Source: Actinomycetota bacterium | GTDB lineage: Bacteria > Actinomycetota > Actinomycetes > Mycobacteriales > Mycobacteriaceae | DNA: 8,639 nt | NCBI GenBank assembly: GCA_005787665.1 | Contig: SYAB01000467.1 | Span: 1 to 8,639 of the forward strand | Direction: 5' to 3' | Shown: positions 1 to 5,508 of the stretch, in pieces | Layout: every line of letters starts with the position of its first letter | Numbering within the stretch: the first letter of the stretch is position 1 | Program-made: the position numbers and the translations under genes | Notes under the pieces: generated by a model | What the model was told of the DNA's origin: nothing | Seen by the model: the letters and a program-made list of their open reading frames with translations, nothing else | The model's database searches: none

Positions 1-46
1 CGTTCGTCGGTACTGAGGCGTTCGTCGGTACTGAGGCGTTCGTCGG
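1..46. repeat. 18-bp tandem direct repeat, about 2.6 copies, truncated by window edge
   Basis: The unit CGTTCGTCGGTACTGAGG occupies 1-18 and 19-36 with no mismatch, and its first ten bases recur at 37-46. The left edge of the window cuts the array, so the true copy number is unknown. The period is a multiple of three. In the frame of the downstream gene each unit encodes Phe-Val-Gly-Thr-Glu-Ala without a stop, so the array may be a hexapeptide repeat in that protein's N-terminal region. It could also be a non-coding minisatellite that happens to be open. Copies are in direct orientation with no spacers. Confidence 0.9.
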
Positions 47-863
47 GCCCCGGCTGGTCGGCCGTTGGCGAACCTTGCTGGCCGCACTGCTGTTGACGCA
101 ACTGGTCGGTGCGTCGTTCATGATCGCCACCACCCACACCAGTCCGCCGGCGGCGGAGGCGGCCGTCGACCGCTCCGTTCGGCTCGTGAACCTGGCCGGC
201 GCGGCAGCCGAGGATCTACTCGGCCGGGTGCGCGCGGACATGCCGGGTGCCATCGCCGCCGTGGAGCGGTTCTGGGGCCCCGACTGGACGCGGGACATCA
301 CGGTCATCGCGACCGGTTCGCAGACCCGCTTCGAAGCCGAGGCCGGGCTGGATCCGGGTGGCGAGTGGGCGGACATCGCGGCGGTTTCGGTGGCCGACGA
401 CGTCGATCTGGCTCGACGGCAGGCCTTCGGACAGCGGATTGTGCTCGCGCCGGGAGCCGCCTCGATGACCGATTCCGCCCTGCGGATTGTTCTGGCGCAC
501 GAGCTTTTTCACCTCGCGGCCCGCGCCGACACCGCGCTGGACGCCCCGCGCTGGATCACCGAGGGGGTCGCGGACTTCGTCGCCCGGCCCGCGGAGCCGC
601 TGCCGACGGGGGCGGCGTTGGACACCGCGCTGCCCTCCGACGCCGCGCTGGACGTGCCCGGCCCGGGCCGGTCCGCCGGCTATGACCGCGCGTGGTGGTT
701 CGCCCGCTTCACGGCCGACACCTACGGGGTCGACGGTCTGCGCCGGTTCTACGTGCGGGCCTGCGGTCCCGGCCACGGTGATCTGGCTGCGGCGGTCGGC
801 GCGGCACTGGGCACCGAACTCGCCGAACTGCAGCGCCGCTGGGCCCGCTGGCTGACCCGATAG
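3..863 (+). CDS. Membrane-anchored putative gluzincin-type metallopeptidase (Rv2189c-position homologue), 5' partial
   Basis: The frame is open from the left edge to a TAG at 861-863. The first start codon inside the window is TTG at 75, which would begin within the hydrophobic segment and drop the preceding Arg-Trp-Arg, so I prefer a start upstream of the window. Numbering from that TTG, residues 2-19 are a hydrophobic segment (LLAALLLTQLVGASFMIA is nearly all of it), a signal peptide or anchor. A Pro/Ala-rich stretch follows, then an extracytoplasmic domain. HELFH at 142-146 is the HExxH zinc site, and WITEGVADF at 160-168 supplies Glu163 as the likely third ligand, as in the peptidase MA-like gluzincins. 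Paired aromatics and a helical C-terminus (ELQRRWARW) close the protein. The gene lies 11 bp upstream of pimB, in the place of Rv2189c. Substrate and activity are unknown; the metallopeptidase call rests on these motifs only. Confidence 0.75.
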   Translation, partial: FVGTEAFVGTEAFVGPRLVGRWRTLLAALLLTQLVGASFMIATTHTSPPAAEAAVDRSVRLVNLAGAAAEDLLGRVRADMPGAIAAVERFWGPDWTRDITVIATGSQTRFEAEAGLDPGGEWADIAAVSVADDVDLARRQAFGQRIVLAPGAASMTDSALRIVLAHELFHLAARADTALDAPRWITEGVADFVARPAEPLPTGAALDTALPSDAALDVPGPGRSAGYDRAWWFARFTADTYGVDGLRRFYVRACGPGHGDLAAAVGAALGTELAELQRRWARWLTR

Positions 864-874
864 CCTCGTCGACG

Positions 875-2029
875 ATGACACGGATACTGCTGGTCACCAA
901 TGACTTTCCGCCGCGACGCGGCGGCATCCAGTCCTACCTGGAGCAGTTCGTCACCCGGCTGGCCGGAACCGACGAACACCAGATCACCGTCTACGCCCCA
1001 CGGTGGAAAGGGTCTGAGGACTACGACCTCGCCGCCCCGTTCCGGGTGGTGCGGCATCCGGGAACGTTGATGGTGCCCGAACCCGGCGTCGACCGCCGCA
1101 TGCGCCGACTGATCGGCGAACACGGCATCGAGACAGTCTGGTTCGGTGCCGCCGCTCCGCTGGCGCTGCTGGCGCCGCGGGCCCGCAGCGCCGGGGCGCA
1201 GCGCGTGGTGGCCAGCACCCACGGGCACGAAGTCGGGTGGTCGATGCTGCCCGGCGCCCGATCCGCCCTGCGACGGATCGGCGAGGACGCCGACGTGATC
1301 ACCTACGTCAGCCGCTACACCCGCGCTCGGTTCGCCTCGGCGTTCGGGCCGAGCGCGCGTCTGGAACACCTTCCGCCGGGGGTGGACACCGACCGATTCG
1401 AGCCCGACCCGGTGGCGCGCGCGGAGCTTCGGGTCCGCTACCGGCTCGCCGACCGCCCGGTGGTGGTGTGCATCTCGCGACTGGTCCCGCGCAAGGGCCA
1501 GGACATGTTGATCCGGGCGCTGCCCGAGATCCGGCGCAGAGCGGGGTCCGCGGCGCTGGTGATCGTCGGCGGCGGACCCTACGCCGAGCAACTGCGCGGC
1601 CTGGCGCGCGAGTGCGGAGTCGAGTCCGACGTCGTGTTCACCGGGGCCGTGCCCAATGCCGAGCTGCCAGGCCATTACGCGATGGCCGACGTCTTCGCGA
1701 TGCCCTGCCGAACCCGGGGAGCCGGCCTGGACGTCGAGGGCCTGGGCATCGTCTTCCTGGAAGCCTCGGCGACCGGGGTCGCCGTGGTGGCCGGTGACTC
1801 CGGCGGTGCGCCGGAAACCGTGCGCGACGGCGAAACCGGTCTGGTGGTCGACGGGCGCTCTCCGTTCGCGATCGCCGAGGCGGTCGGAGCCCTGCTGGCC
1901 GACCCGCCGACCGCCCGGCGGATGGGGGAGGCCGGCCGGCGATGGATCGGCCAGGAGTGGAACTGGGACACCCACACCGCCCGGCTCGCCGACTTCTTGC
2001 GGGTTCGCCCCCGGCGTCCCCTCGGTTAG
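875..2029 (+). CDS. pimB: GDP-mannose-dependent PIM1 alpha-1,6-mannosyltransferase PimB (PimB', Rv2188c type)
   Basis: A 384-residue GT-B glycosyltransferase of family GT4, essentially the length of M. tuberculosis PimB'. In mycobacteria this enzyme adds the second mannose to phosphatidylinositol monomannoside on the cytoplasmic face of the inner membrane, giving Ac1PIM2, the precursor of higher PIMs, LM and LAM. The N-terminal Rossmann domain starts at the ATG with RILLVTNDFPPRRGGIQ, a typical Gly-rich acceptor-side loop. His118 lies in STHGHEVGW. In the C-terminal domain, SRLVPRKGQD (201-210) carries Arg202 and Lys207, which correspond to the donor-phosphate ligands, and Glu288/Glu296 form the EX7E signature (EGLGIVFLE). 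The start is 11 bp after the metallopeptidase-like gene with only a weak ribosome binding site, so co-transcription is likely. Unlike in M. tuberculosis, no fadD15 follows it. Confidence 0.95.
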   Translation: MTRILLVTNDFPPRRGGIQSYLEQFVTRLAGTDEHQITVYAPRWKGSEDYDLAAPFRVVRHPGTLMVPEPGVDRRMRRLIGEHGIETVWFGAAAPLALLAPRARSAGAQRVVASTHGHEVGWSMLPGARSALRRIGEDADVITYVSRYTRARFASAFGPSARLEHLPPGVDTDRFEPDPVARAELRVRYRLADRPVVVCISRLVPRKGQDMLIRALPEIRRRAGSAALVIVGGGPYAEQLRGLARECGVESDVVFTGAVPNAELPGHYAMADVFAMPCRTRGAGLDVEGLGIVFLEASATGVAVVAGDSGGAPETVRDGETGLVVDGRSPFAIAEAVGALLADPPTARRMGEAGRRWIGQEWNWDTHTARLADFLRVRPRRPLG

Positions 2030-2061
2030 CCCTACCGGCGGCATATGTGAAGCTGTTGGCC

Positions 2062-2451
2062 GTGAGCAGCATCCAGGTTGCCGACGAGACCTTCATCGCG
2101 GCCAGCCCCGCGTCGGTCGGCCGGGCGGTGGGAGATCGGGCCGGCTGGCGACGGTGGTTCGGTGACCTCCTGCTCGAGGTCGTGGAGGACCGGGCCGACA
2201 AGGGCGTGCGCTGGACGGTCGCCGGCCCGCTGACCGGCACGATGGAGATCTGGCTGGAACCGGTCCTCGACGGGGTGGTGTTGCACTACTTCCTGCACGC
2301 CGAGCCCGCCGGGGCGGCGGCCCGGCAGACGGCGACGAGGGATGTGCCGGGCATGACGCACCGCCGCCGGGTCGCGGGCAAACGGATGGCCTTCGAGGTC
2401 AAGAACACCCTGGAGGCCTCCCGGCCGGTCGGTGTCGCGCCCACGCGGTGA
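2062..2451 (+). CDS. Small START/SRPBCC-like protein (Rv2186c homologue)
   Basis: A GTG start at 2062 gives MSSIQVADETFIAAS and a 129-residue protein, the length I recall for Rv2186c. In-frame GTG at 2047 and TTG at 2056 are alternatives that add only a few residues. The pattern fits the SRPBCC (START-like) fold: an initial beta strand followed by an AASPASVGRAV helix, a W-R-R-W-F turn (near residues 29-33), then alternating strands such as GVRWTVAG, GTMEIWLEP and GVVLHYFLHAEP. This fold encloses a hydrophobic cavity that in other members binds lipids or polyketides; no ligand is known for this one. The C-terminus is basic (HRRRVAGKRMAFEVK). It starts 32 bp after pimB, where the M. tuberculosis map has fadD15 in between. 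The lipid-binding role is inferred from fold and context. Confidence 0.85.
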   Translation: MSSIQVADETFIAASPASVGRAVGDRAGWRRWFGDLLLEVVEDRADKGVRWTVAGPLTGTMEIWLEPVLDGVVLHYFLHAEPAGAAARQTATRDVPGMTHRRRVAGKRMAFEVKNTLEASRPVGVAPTR

Positions 2452-2468
2452 TACCGGCTTCCGCATCG

Positions 2469-2493
2469 GCGGGAGGGTACTGCGGGAGGGTAC
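2469..2493 (+). repeat. Two 12-bp direct repeats upstream of the second SRPBCC gene
   Basis: GCGGGAGGGTAC occurs at 2469-2480 and again at 2482-2493, one base apart, in the 105-bp gap between the two SRPBCC genes. The second copy runs into a TACGGT hexamer. It could be a pair of regulator half-sites on one face region of a promoter or a simple local duplication; the sequence alone does not decide. Confidence 0.7.
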
Positions 2494-2496
2494 GGT
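2491..2496 (+). promoter_or_regulatory. Candidate -10 element TACGGT ahead of the second SRPBCC gene
   Basis: TACGGT fits the mycobacterial TANNNT -10 consensus and lies in the only gap over 100 bp within the + strand run. It would place a start site near 2503 and leave a leader of about 54 nt before the GTG at 2557. No recognisable -35 hexamer is seen at the expected distance; the GC-rich direct repeats occupy that place. It is a weak call, since such hexamers are common by chance. Confidence 0.3.
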
Positions 2497-2556
2497 TTGT
2501 GTCCGAAGGAACCGGGACAGCGCCGGGGCAGGGACGTGACGGGCAAGCGGTAAACA

Positions 2557-3003
2557 GTGGCGGACAAGACGGCGAACACCATCCATATCGATGCGGACCC
2601 CCGCACGGTGATGGATGTCATCGCCGATATCGGTGCGTACCCGCAGTGGGTGTCGGAGTACACCGAGACCGAGGTCCTCGAGGCCGACGCCGCGGGCTAT
2701 CCGATCGTGGCGCGGCTGGTGTTGGATGCCGCGGTGCTGCGCGACACCATGGTGCTGGCCTACGACTGGCCTGCCGACCGCCGTTCGGTGCGGTGGTCGT
2801 TGTTGTCGAGCACCCTGCTCAAGGCGCTCGACGGCGCGTACACCCTCACGCCGAGTGGTGCGGGCACCGATGTCACCTACGAACTCGCGGTGGATCTGAC
2901 GGTGCCGATGATCGGCCTGCTCAAACGCAAGGCCGAGCGGCGCCTGACCGAGACCGCGCTCAAGGACCTCAAGAGGCGGGTCGAGGGCTATGCCGAGCGC
3001 TGA
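2557..3003 (+). CDS. START/SRPBCC-like protein, TB16.3 (Rv2185c) homologue
   Basis: A GTG start gives MADKTANTIHIDADP, matching the N-terminus I recall for Rv2185c (TB16.3, 144 residues); here the protein is 148 residues. It has the full polyketide-cyclase/dehydrase-type SRPBCC layout. A first strand (TIHIDADP) leads to a helix with the family's AYPQWVSEY turn (about 28-36). A run of strands then ends in GTDVTYELAVDL, and a long C-terminal helix follows (LLKRKAERRLTETALKDLKR). The fold makes a hydrophobic ligand cavity; the ligand is unknown. The helix has a basic outer face. The 3' end runs into or abuts the next ATPase gene, so the two are probably translated together. This is the second START-like gene in a row, but its sequence differs clearly from the first, so any duplication is old. 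Confidence 0.92.
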   Translation: MADKTANTIHIDADPRTVMDVIADIGAYPQWVSEYTETEVLEADAAGYPIVARLVLDAAVLRDTMVLAYDWPADRRSVRWSLLSSTLLKALDGAYTLTPSGAGTDVTYELAVDLTVPMIGLLKRKAERRLTETALKDLKRRVEGYAER

Positions 3004-4273
3004 GGTGAACGACGACGACATGGCCGGCGGCCCGGCCCGGATCGCGTTCTTCGTCGGCAAGGGCGGGGTCGGCAAGTCGACGCTGGCCGCCGCCACGGCG
3101 GTGCAGGCGGCCCTGAGCGGAGCGAAAGTGCTGGTGGTGTCCACAGATCAGGCCCATTCCCTGGGTGAGGTGCTCGGTGTTCCGGTTGCGCCCGGTCGCG
3201 GGGCGGAGCCGGTCCGGATCCTCACCGAGGAGCGTGGCGGGGACAACGGCGGCGGACTTCTGGACGCCGTCGCCCTGGACACCCTGGCCTTGCTGGAGTC
3301 GGCCTGGCACTCGGCGGGTCCGGTGCTTGCCGCCCGGTTTCCGTCCTCAGATCTGGATATCGTTGCGGCGGAGGAACTTTCGGCTGTTCCCGGGATTCAG
3401 GAGGTCTGCGGCCTGCGGGCGGTGGCGGAGCTGGCGGACGCCGGCCGGTGGGATCTCGTGGTGGTCGACTGCGCCTCGACCGCCGATGCCTTGCGGATGC
3501 TGACCCTGCCGGGGGCGTTCGCGCTCTACGTCGAGCGCTGCTGGCCGCGGCATCGACGGCTGTCGACGGGCCTGGAGGACCCGCGTGCCGCAGCTCTGGT
3601 GGCCCTGGTGGAAACCGTGCACGCCGATTCCGAGCGACTCTCCGCTCTGCTGGCCGGTGAACGGGTCGGGGCACATCTGGTGCTCACCCCGGAGCGGGTG
3701 GTCGCCGCCGAGGCCGTCCGCGCGCTCGGGTCGCTGGCCGTCATGGGAGTGCGGGTCGAGGAGGTGATCGTCAACCAGGTCCTCTTCCGCGACGACTCCT
3801 ACGAGTACCGCAATCTTCCCGACCATCCGGCGTTCGAGTGGTACGCGGCGCGGATCGCCGAACAGGCCTCGGTGCTCGACGAACTGGCCGGAGCGGTCGG
3901 GGAGTTGCGCCTGGTTCTGACTCCGCATCTGGCCGGCGAGCCGATCGGGCCCAAGGCCCTGGCGCAGTTACTCGACGAGGCGCGCCGCCGGGACGGCGCG
4001 GCACCGCCGGGACCGCTTCGGCCGGTTGTCGACCGCGAATCGGGATCGGGTCTCGATGCGGTCTACCGGCTCCGGCTGGAGTTACCACCGCTGGACTCCG
4101 GTGCGCTGAAACTGGGCCGGTCGGGCGACGACCTGGTCATCGGAGTCGGCGGCGTGCGACGCCGGGTCCGGCTGGCGCCCGTCCTCCGGCGCTGCATCGT
4201 GACCGGAGCCGCGCTGCGGGGCGGCGAACTGACGGTCCGATTCCGGCCGGATCCGCAGGTCTGGCCGGTATGA
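2990..4273 (+). CDS. ArsA/GET3-like anion-transporting ATPase with C-terminal HSP20-like domain (Rv2184c homologue)
   Basis: A 427-residue soluble P-loop ATPase of the ArsA/GET3 group, which handles metalloids or tail-anchored proteins in other organisms; the mycobacterial function is not established. From the ATG at 2990, GKGGVGKST (23-31) is the deviant Walker A with signature Lys24. STDQAHS (51-57) is switch I with Asp53 (the usual motif is STDPAHS). DCASTADALRML (160-171) is switch II, in place of DTAPTGHTLRLL. VNQVL (261-265) matches the nucleotide-base loop. Residues about 357-420 (YRLRLELP to LTVRF) fit the HSP20-like domain seen in bacterial ArsA relatives. The GET3 CxxC dimer motif is absent. 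Starts at 2990 (14-bp overlap with the SRPBCC gene), GTG 3005 and ATG 3020 are all possible; none has a well-spaced Shine-Dalgarno. It overlaps the next gene by 4 bp (ATGA). Confidence 0.9.
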   Translation: MPSAEVNDDDMAGGPARIAFFVGKGGVGKSTLAAATAVQAALSGAKVLVVSTDQAHSLGEVLGVPVAPGRGAEPVRILTEERGGDNGGGLLDAVALDTLALLESAWHSAGPVLAARFPSSDLDIVAAEELSAVPGIQEVCGLRAVAELADAGRWDLVVVDCASTADALRMLTLPGAFALYVERCWPRHRRLSTGLEDPRAAALVALVETVHADSERLSALLAGERVGAHLVLTPERVVAAEAVRALGSLAVMGVRVEEVIVNQVLFRDDSYEYRNLPDHPAFEWYAARIAEQASVLDELAGAVGELRLVLTPHLAGEPIGPKALAQLLDEARRRDGAAPPGPLRPVVDRESGSGLDAVYRLRLELPPLDSGALKLGRSGDDLVIGVGGVRRRVRLAPVLRRCIVTGAALRGGELTVRFRPDPQVWPV

Positions 4274-4683
4274 GCAGCCACCCCGACCTCGGACCCGAGT
4301 TGCGTCAGCTCGCCCAGGCGATCCTGGACCGACTCGACCCCGCCGTGCGTGCCGCGGCTACCTTCGCCGCGGAGACGCTCCGCGGCCCCGGGCGCTGCCA
4401 GCAGGTGTGGTGCCCGGTGTGCGCGTTGGCCGCCCTGGTCAGCGGTGAGCAGCACCCGTTGCTGACGGTGATCGCCGACCACAGCGTCGCCCTGATGGCG
4501 GTGGTTCGGGCGATGGCCGCGGAGCCCGATGCGGCCGCCGGTTCCGCCGGGACCCCGCCGCCGCCGGCAGAGGGCGATGCTCCGCCGGCACCACCTCATG
4601 ACGCGGGTCCGTCGAGCACCGCCCGTGGGTACCAGGACATCCCCATCGTCGTGGAGGACCTGACGCCTGAGGATTGGCCGTGA
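4270..4683 (+). CDS. Small Cys-rich hypothetical protein, Rv2183c homologue
   Basis: Starts at an ATG overlapping the TGA of the ATPase gene (ATGA, 4 bp), which implies translational coupling; the frame is open further upstream but only inside the ATPase gene. The product has 137 residues. An amphipathic helical N-terminus leads to Cys43, Cys48 and Cys51 (CQQVWCPVC), followed by His62 and His71, so a zinc or redox site is possible. After a second helix (about 66-84), a Pro/Ala/Gly-rich linker covers roughly 85-118. The acidic tail YQDIPIVVEDLTPEDWP looks like a conserved short binding peptide. I know no characterised relative. Position and length fit Rv2183c (129 residues from memory). The coupling to the ATPase suggests a partner or regulator, which is inference. 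Confidence 0.85.
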   Translation: MSSHPDLGPELRQLAQAILDRLDPAVRAAATFAAETLRGPGRCQQVWCPVCALAALVSGEQHPLLTVIADHSVALMAVVRAMAAEPDAAAGSAGTPPPPAEGDAPPAPPHDAGPSSTARGYQDIPIVVEDLTPEDWP

Positions 4684-4720
4684 ACCGGCTCGCCCTGTAG
4701 TCGGGACAACCGCGGCTGGG

Positions 4721-4726
4721 TAGAGT
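4721..4726 (+). promoter_or_regulatory. Candidate -10 element TAGAGT upstream of the acyltransferase gene
   Basis: TAGAGT fits the TANNNT mycobacterial -10 and lies in the 66-bp gap before the acyltransferase gene. A start site near 4733 would leave a leader of about 17 nt that still holds the ribosome binding site AAGGGAGG at 4738-4745. No clear -35 is seen. The overlapping TTGACC at 4726-4731 resembles a -35 hexamer but has no matching -10 about 17 bp downstream. Confidence 0.35.
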
Positions 4727-4737
4727 TGACCCGAATC

Positions 4738-4746
4738 AAGGGAGGG
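4738..4746 (+). promoter_or_regulatory. Ribosome binding site deciding the acyltransferase start
   Basis: AAGGGAGGG complements the 16S rRNA tail and sits just before the GTG at 4750, with a short spacer of about 3-4 nt. It is the strongest Shine-Dalgarno in the window. It favours GTG 4750 over the in-frame TTG at 4726, which lies upstream of it. Confidence 0.6.
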
Positions 4747-4749
4747 CCT

Positions 4750-5508
4750 GTGTGGTACTGGTTGTTCAAGTACATCTTCATGGGCCCATTGCTGTCGGTC
4801 CTGGGTCGGCCGAAAGTCGAAGGCCTGGAATACGTTCCGCAGTCCGGCCCGGCCATCCTGGCAAGTAATCATCTCGCTGTGGCGGACAGCTTCTTCCTGC
4901 CACTGGTCGTGCGCCGTCGCATCACCTTTCTGGCCAAGGCCGAGTACTTCACCGGCAAGGGGATCAAGGGCGCCTTCAACCGCTGGTTCTACACCGTGGC
5001 CGGCCAGGTCCCGATCGACCGCACCAACGCTGACGCGGCCCAAGCCGCACTGGAGACCGCGGAGCGGATCCTGAGTGCGGGGAAGCTGCTCGGCATGTAC
5101 CCGGAGGGCACCCGATCCCCGGACGGCCGGCTGTACAAGGGTAAGAGCGGGCTGGCCAGGCTGGCGCTGGAGACGGGCGTCCCGGTGATCCCGGTGGCGA
5201 TGATCGGGACCGACGTCGTCAACCCGCCCGGATCCAAGATGTGGCGCTTCGGCCGGGTCACGGTTCGTTTCGGCAAGCCGATGGACTTCTCCCGTTTCGA
5301 GGGTATGGCGGGTAACCGGTTCATCGAGCGCGCGGTCATCGACGAGGTTATGTACGAGTTGATGGAGCTCTCCGGCCAGGAGTACGTCGACATCTATGCC
5401 GCGAGCCTGAAGAAGGTCGGCCCGGTCGGGAAGGACTCCGGCAAGGAGGCTACTTCGGGCGGACCAGATCAGCCGTCTCGGCGGATGCCGGAGACCGCCG
5501 CCGGTTAG
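4750..5508 (+). CDS. PlsC-type 1-acylglycerol-3-phosphate O-acyltransferase (Rv2182c homologue)
   Basis: A 252-residue membrane-associated acyltransferase, close to the 247 residues of Rv2182c. This family transfers a fatty acyl group from acyl-CoA or acyl-ACP to lysophosphatidic acid, giving phosphatidic acid, the precursor of phosphatidylinositol and PIMs. From GTG 4750 the N-terminus [14 protein letters not shown] is a hydrophobic membrane-binding segment. Motif I is NHLAVAD (His41, Asp46: HX4D). Motif III is YPEGTRS (117-123), which binds the acceptor phosphate. [10 protein letters not shown] (144-153) matches motif IV. The charged, low-complexity C-terminus past about residue 220 overlaps the end of the opposing mptC by 59 bp and is probably variable. 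The start is set by a strong ribosome binding site and by similarity to Rv2182c. Acyl donor and exact acceptor cannot be read from the sequence. Confidence 0.93.
   Translation: MWYWLFKYIFMGPLLSVLGRPKVEGLEYVPQSGPAILASNHLAVADSFFLPLVVRRRITFLAKAEYFTGKGIKGAFNRWFYTVAGQVPIDRTNADAAQAALETAERILSAGKLLGMYPEGTRSPDGRLYKGKSGLARLALETGVPVIPVAMIGTDVVNPPGSKMWRFGRVTVRFGKPMDFSRFEGMAGNRFIERAVIDEVMYELMELSGQEYVDIYAASLKKVGPVGKDSGKEATSGGPDQPSRRMPETAAG

Noticed and set aside
1..46. CRISPR array
   Set aside because: The repeats are contiguous 18-bp units with no spacers and no cas genes nearby.
749..2044. Long minus-strand open frame (431 codons) opposite pimB
   Set aside because: The translation is rich in Arg, Gly, Pro and His with no recognisable domain, and it lies antisense to a clear glycosyltransferase. 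It is a typical high-GC shadow.
2032..3144. Minus-strand open frame (370 codons) opposite the two SRPBCC genes
   Set aside because: The + strand genes match known mycobacterial proteins in length and sequence, while the antisense product shows no family motif.
3838..4269. Upstream extension of the Cys-rich protein frame
   Set aside because: It lies wholly within the ATPase gene in another frame. The ATGA junction at 4270 and the expected length of about 130 residues support the short protein.
4726..4728. TTG as start of the acyltransferase
   Set aside because: The strong ribosome binding site lies downstream of it, and the GTG at 4750 gives the usual MWYWLFKY N-terminus.
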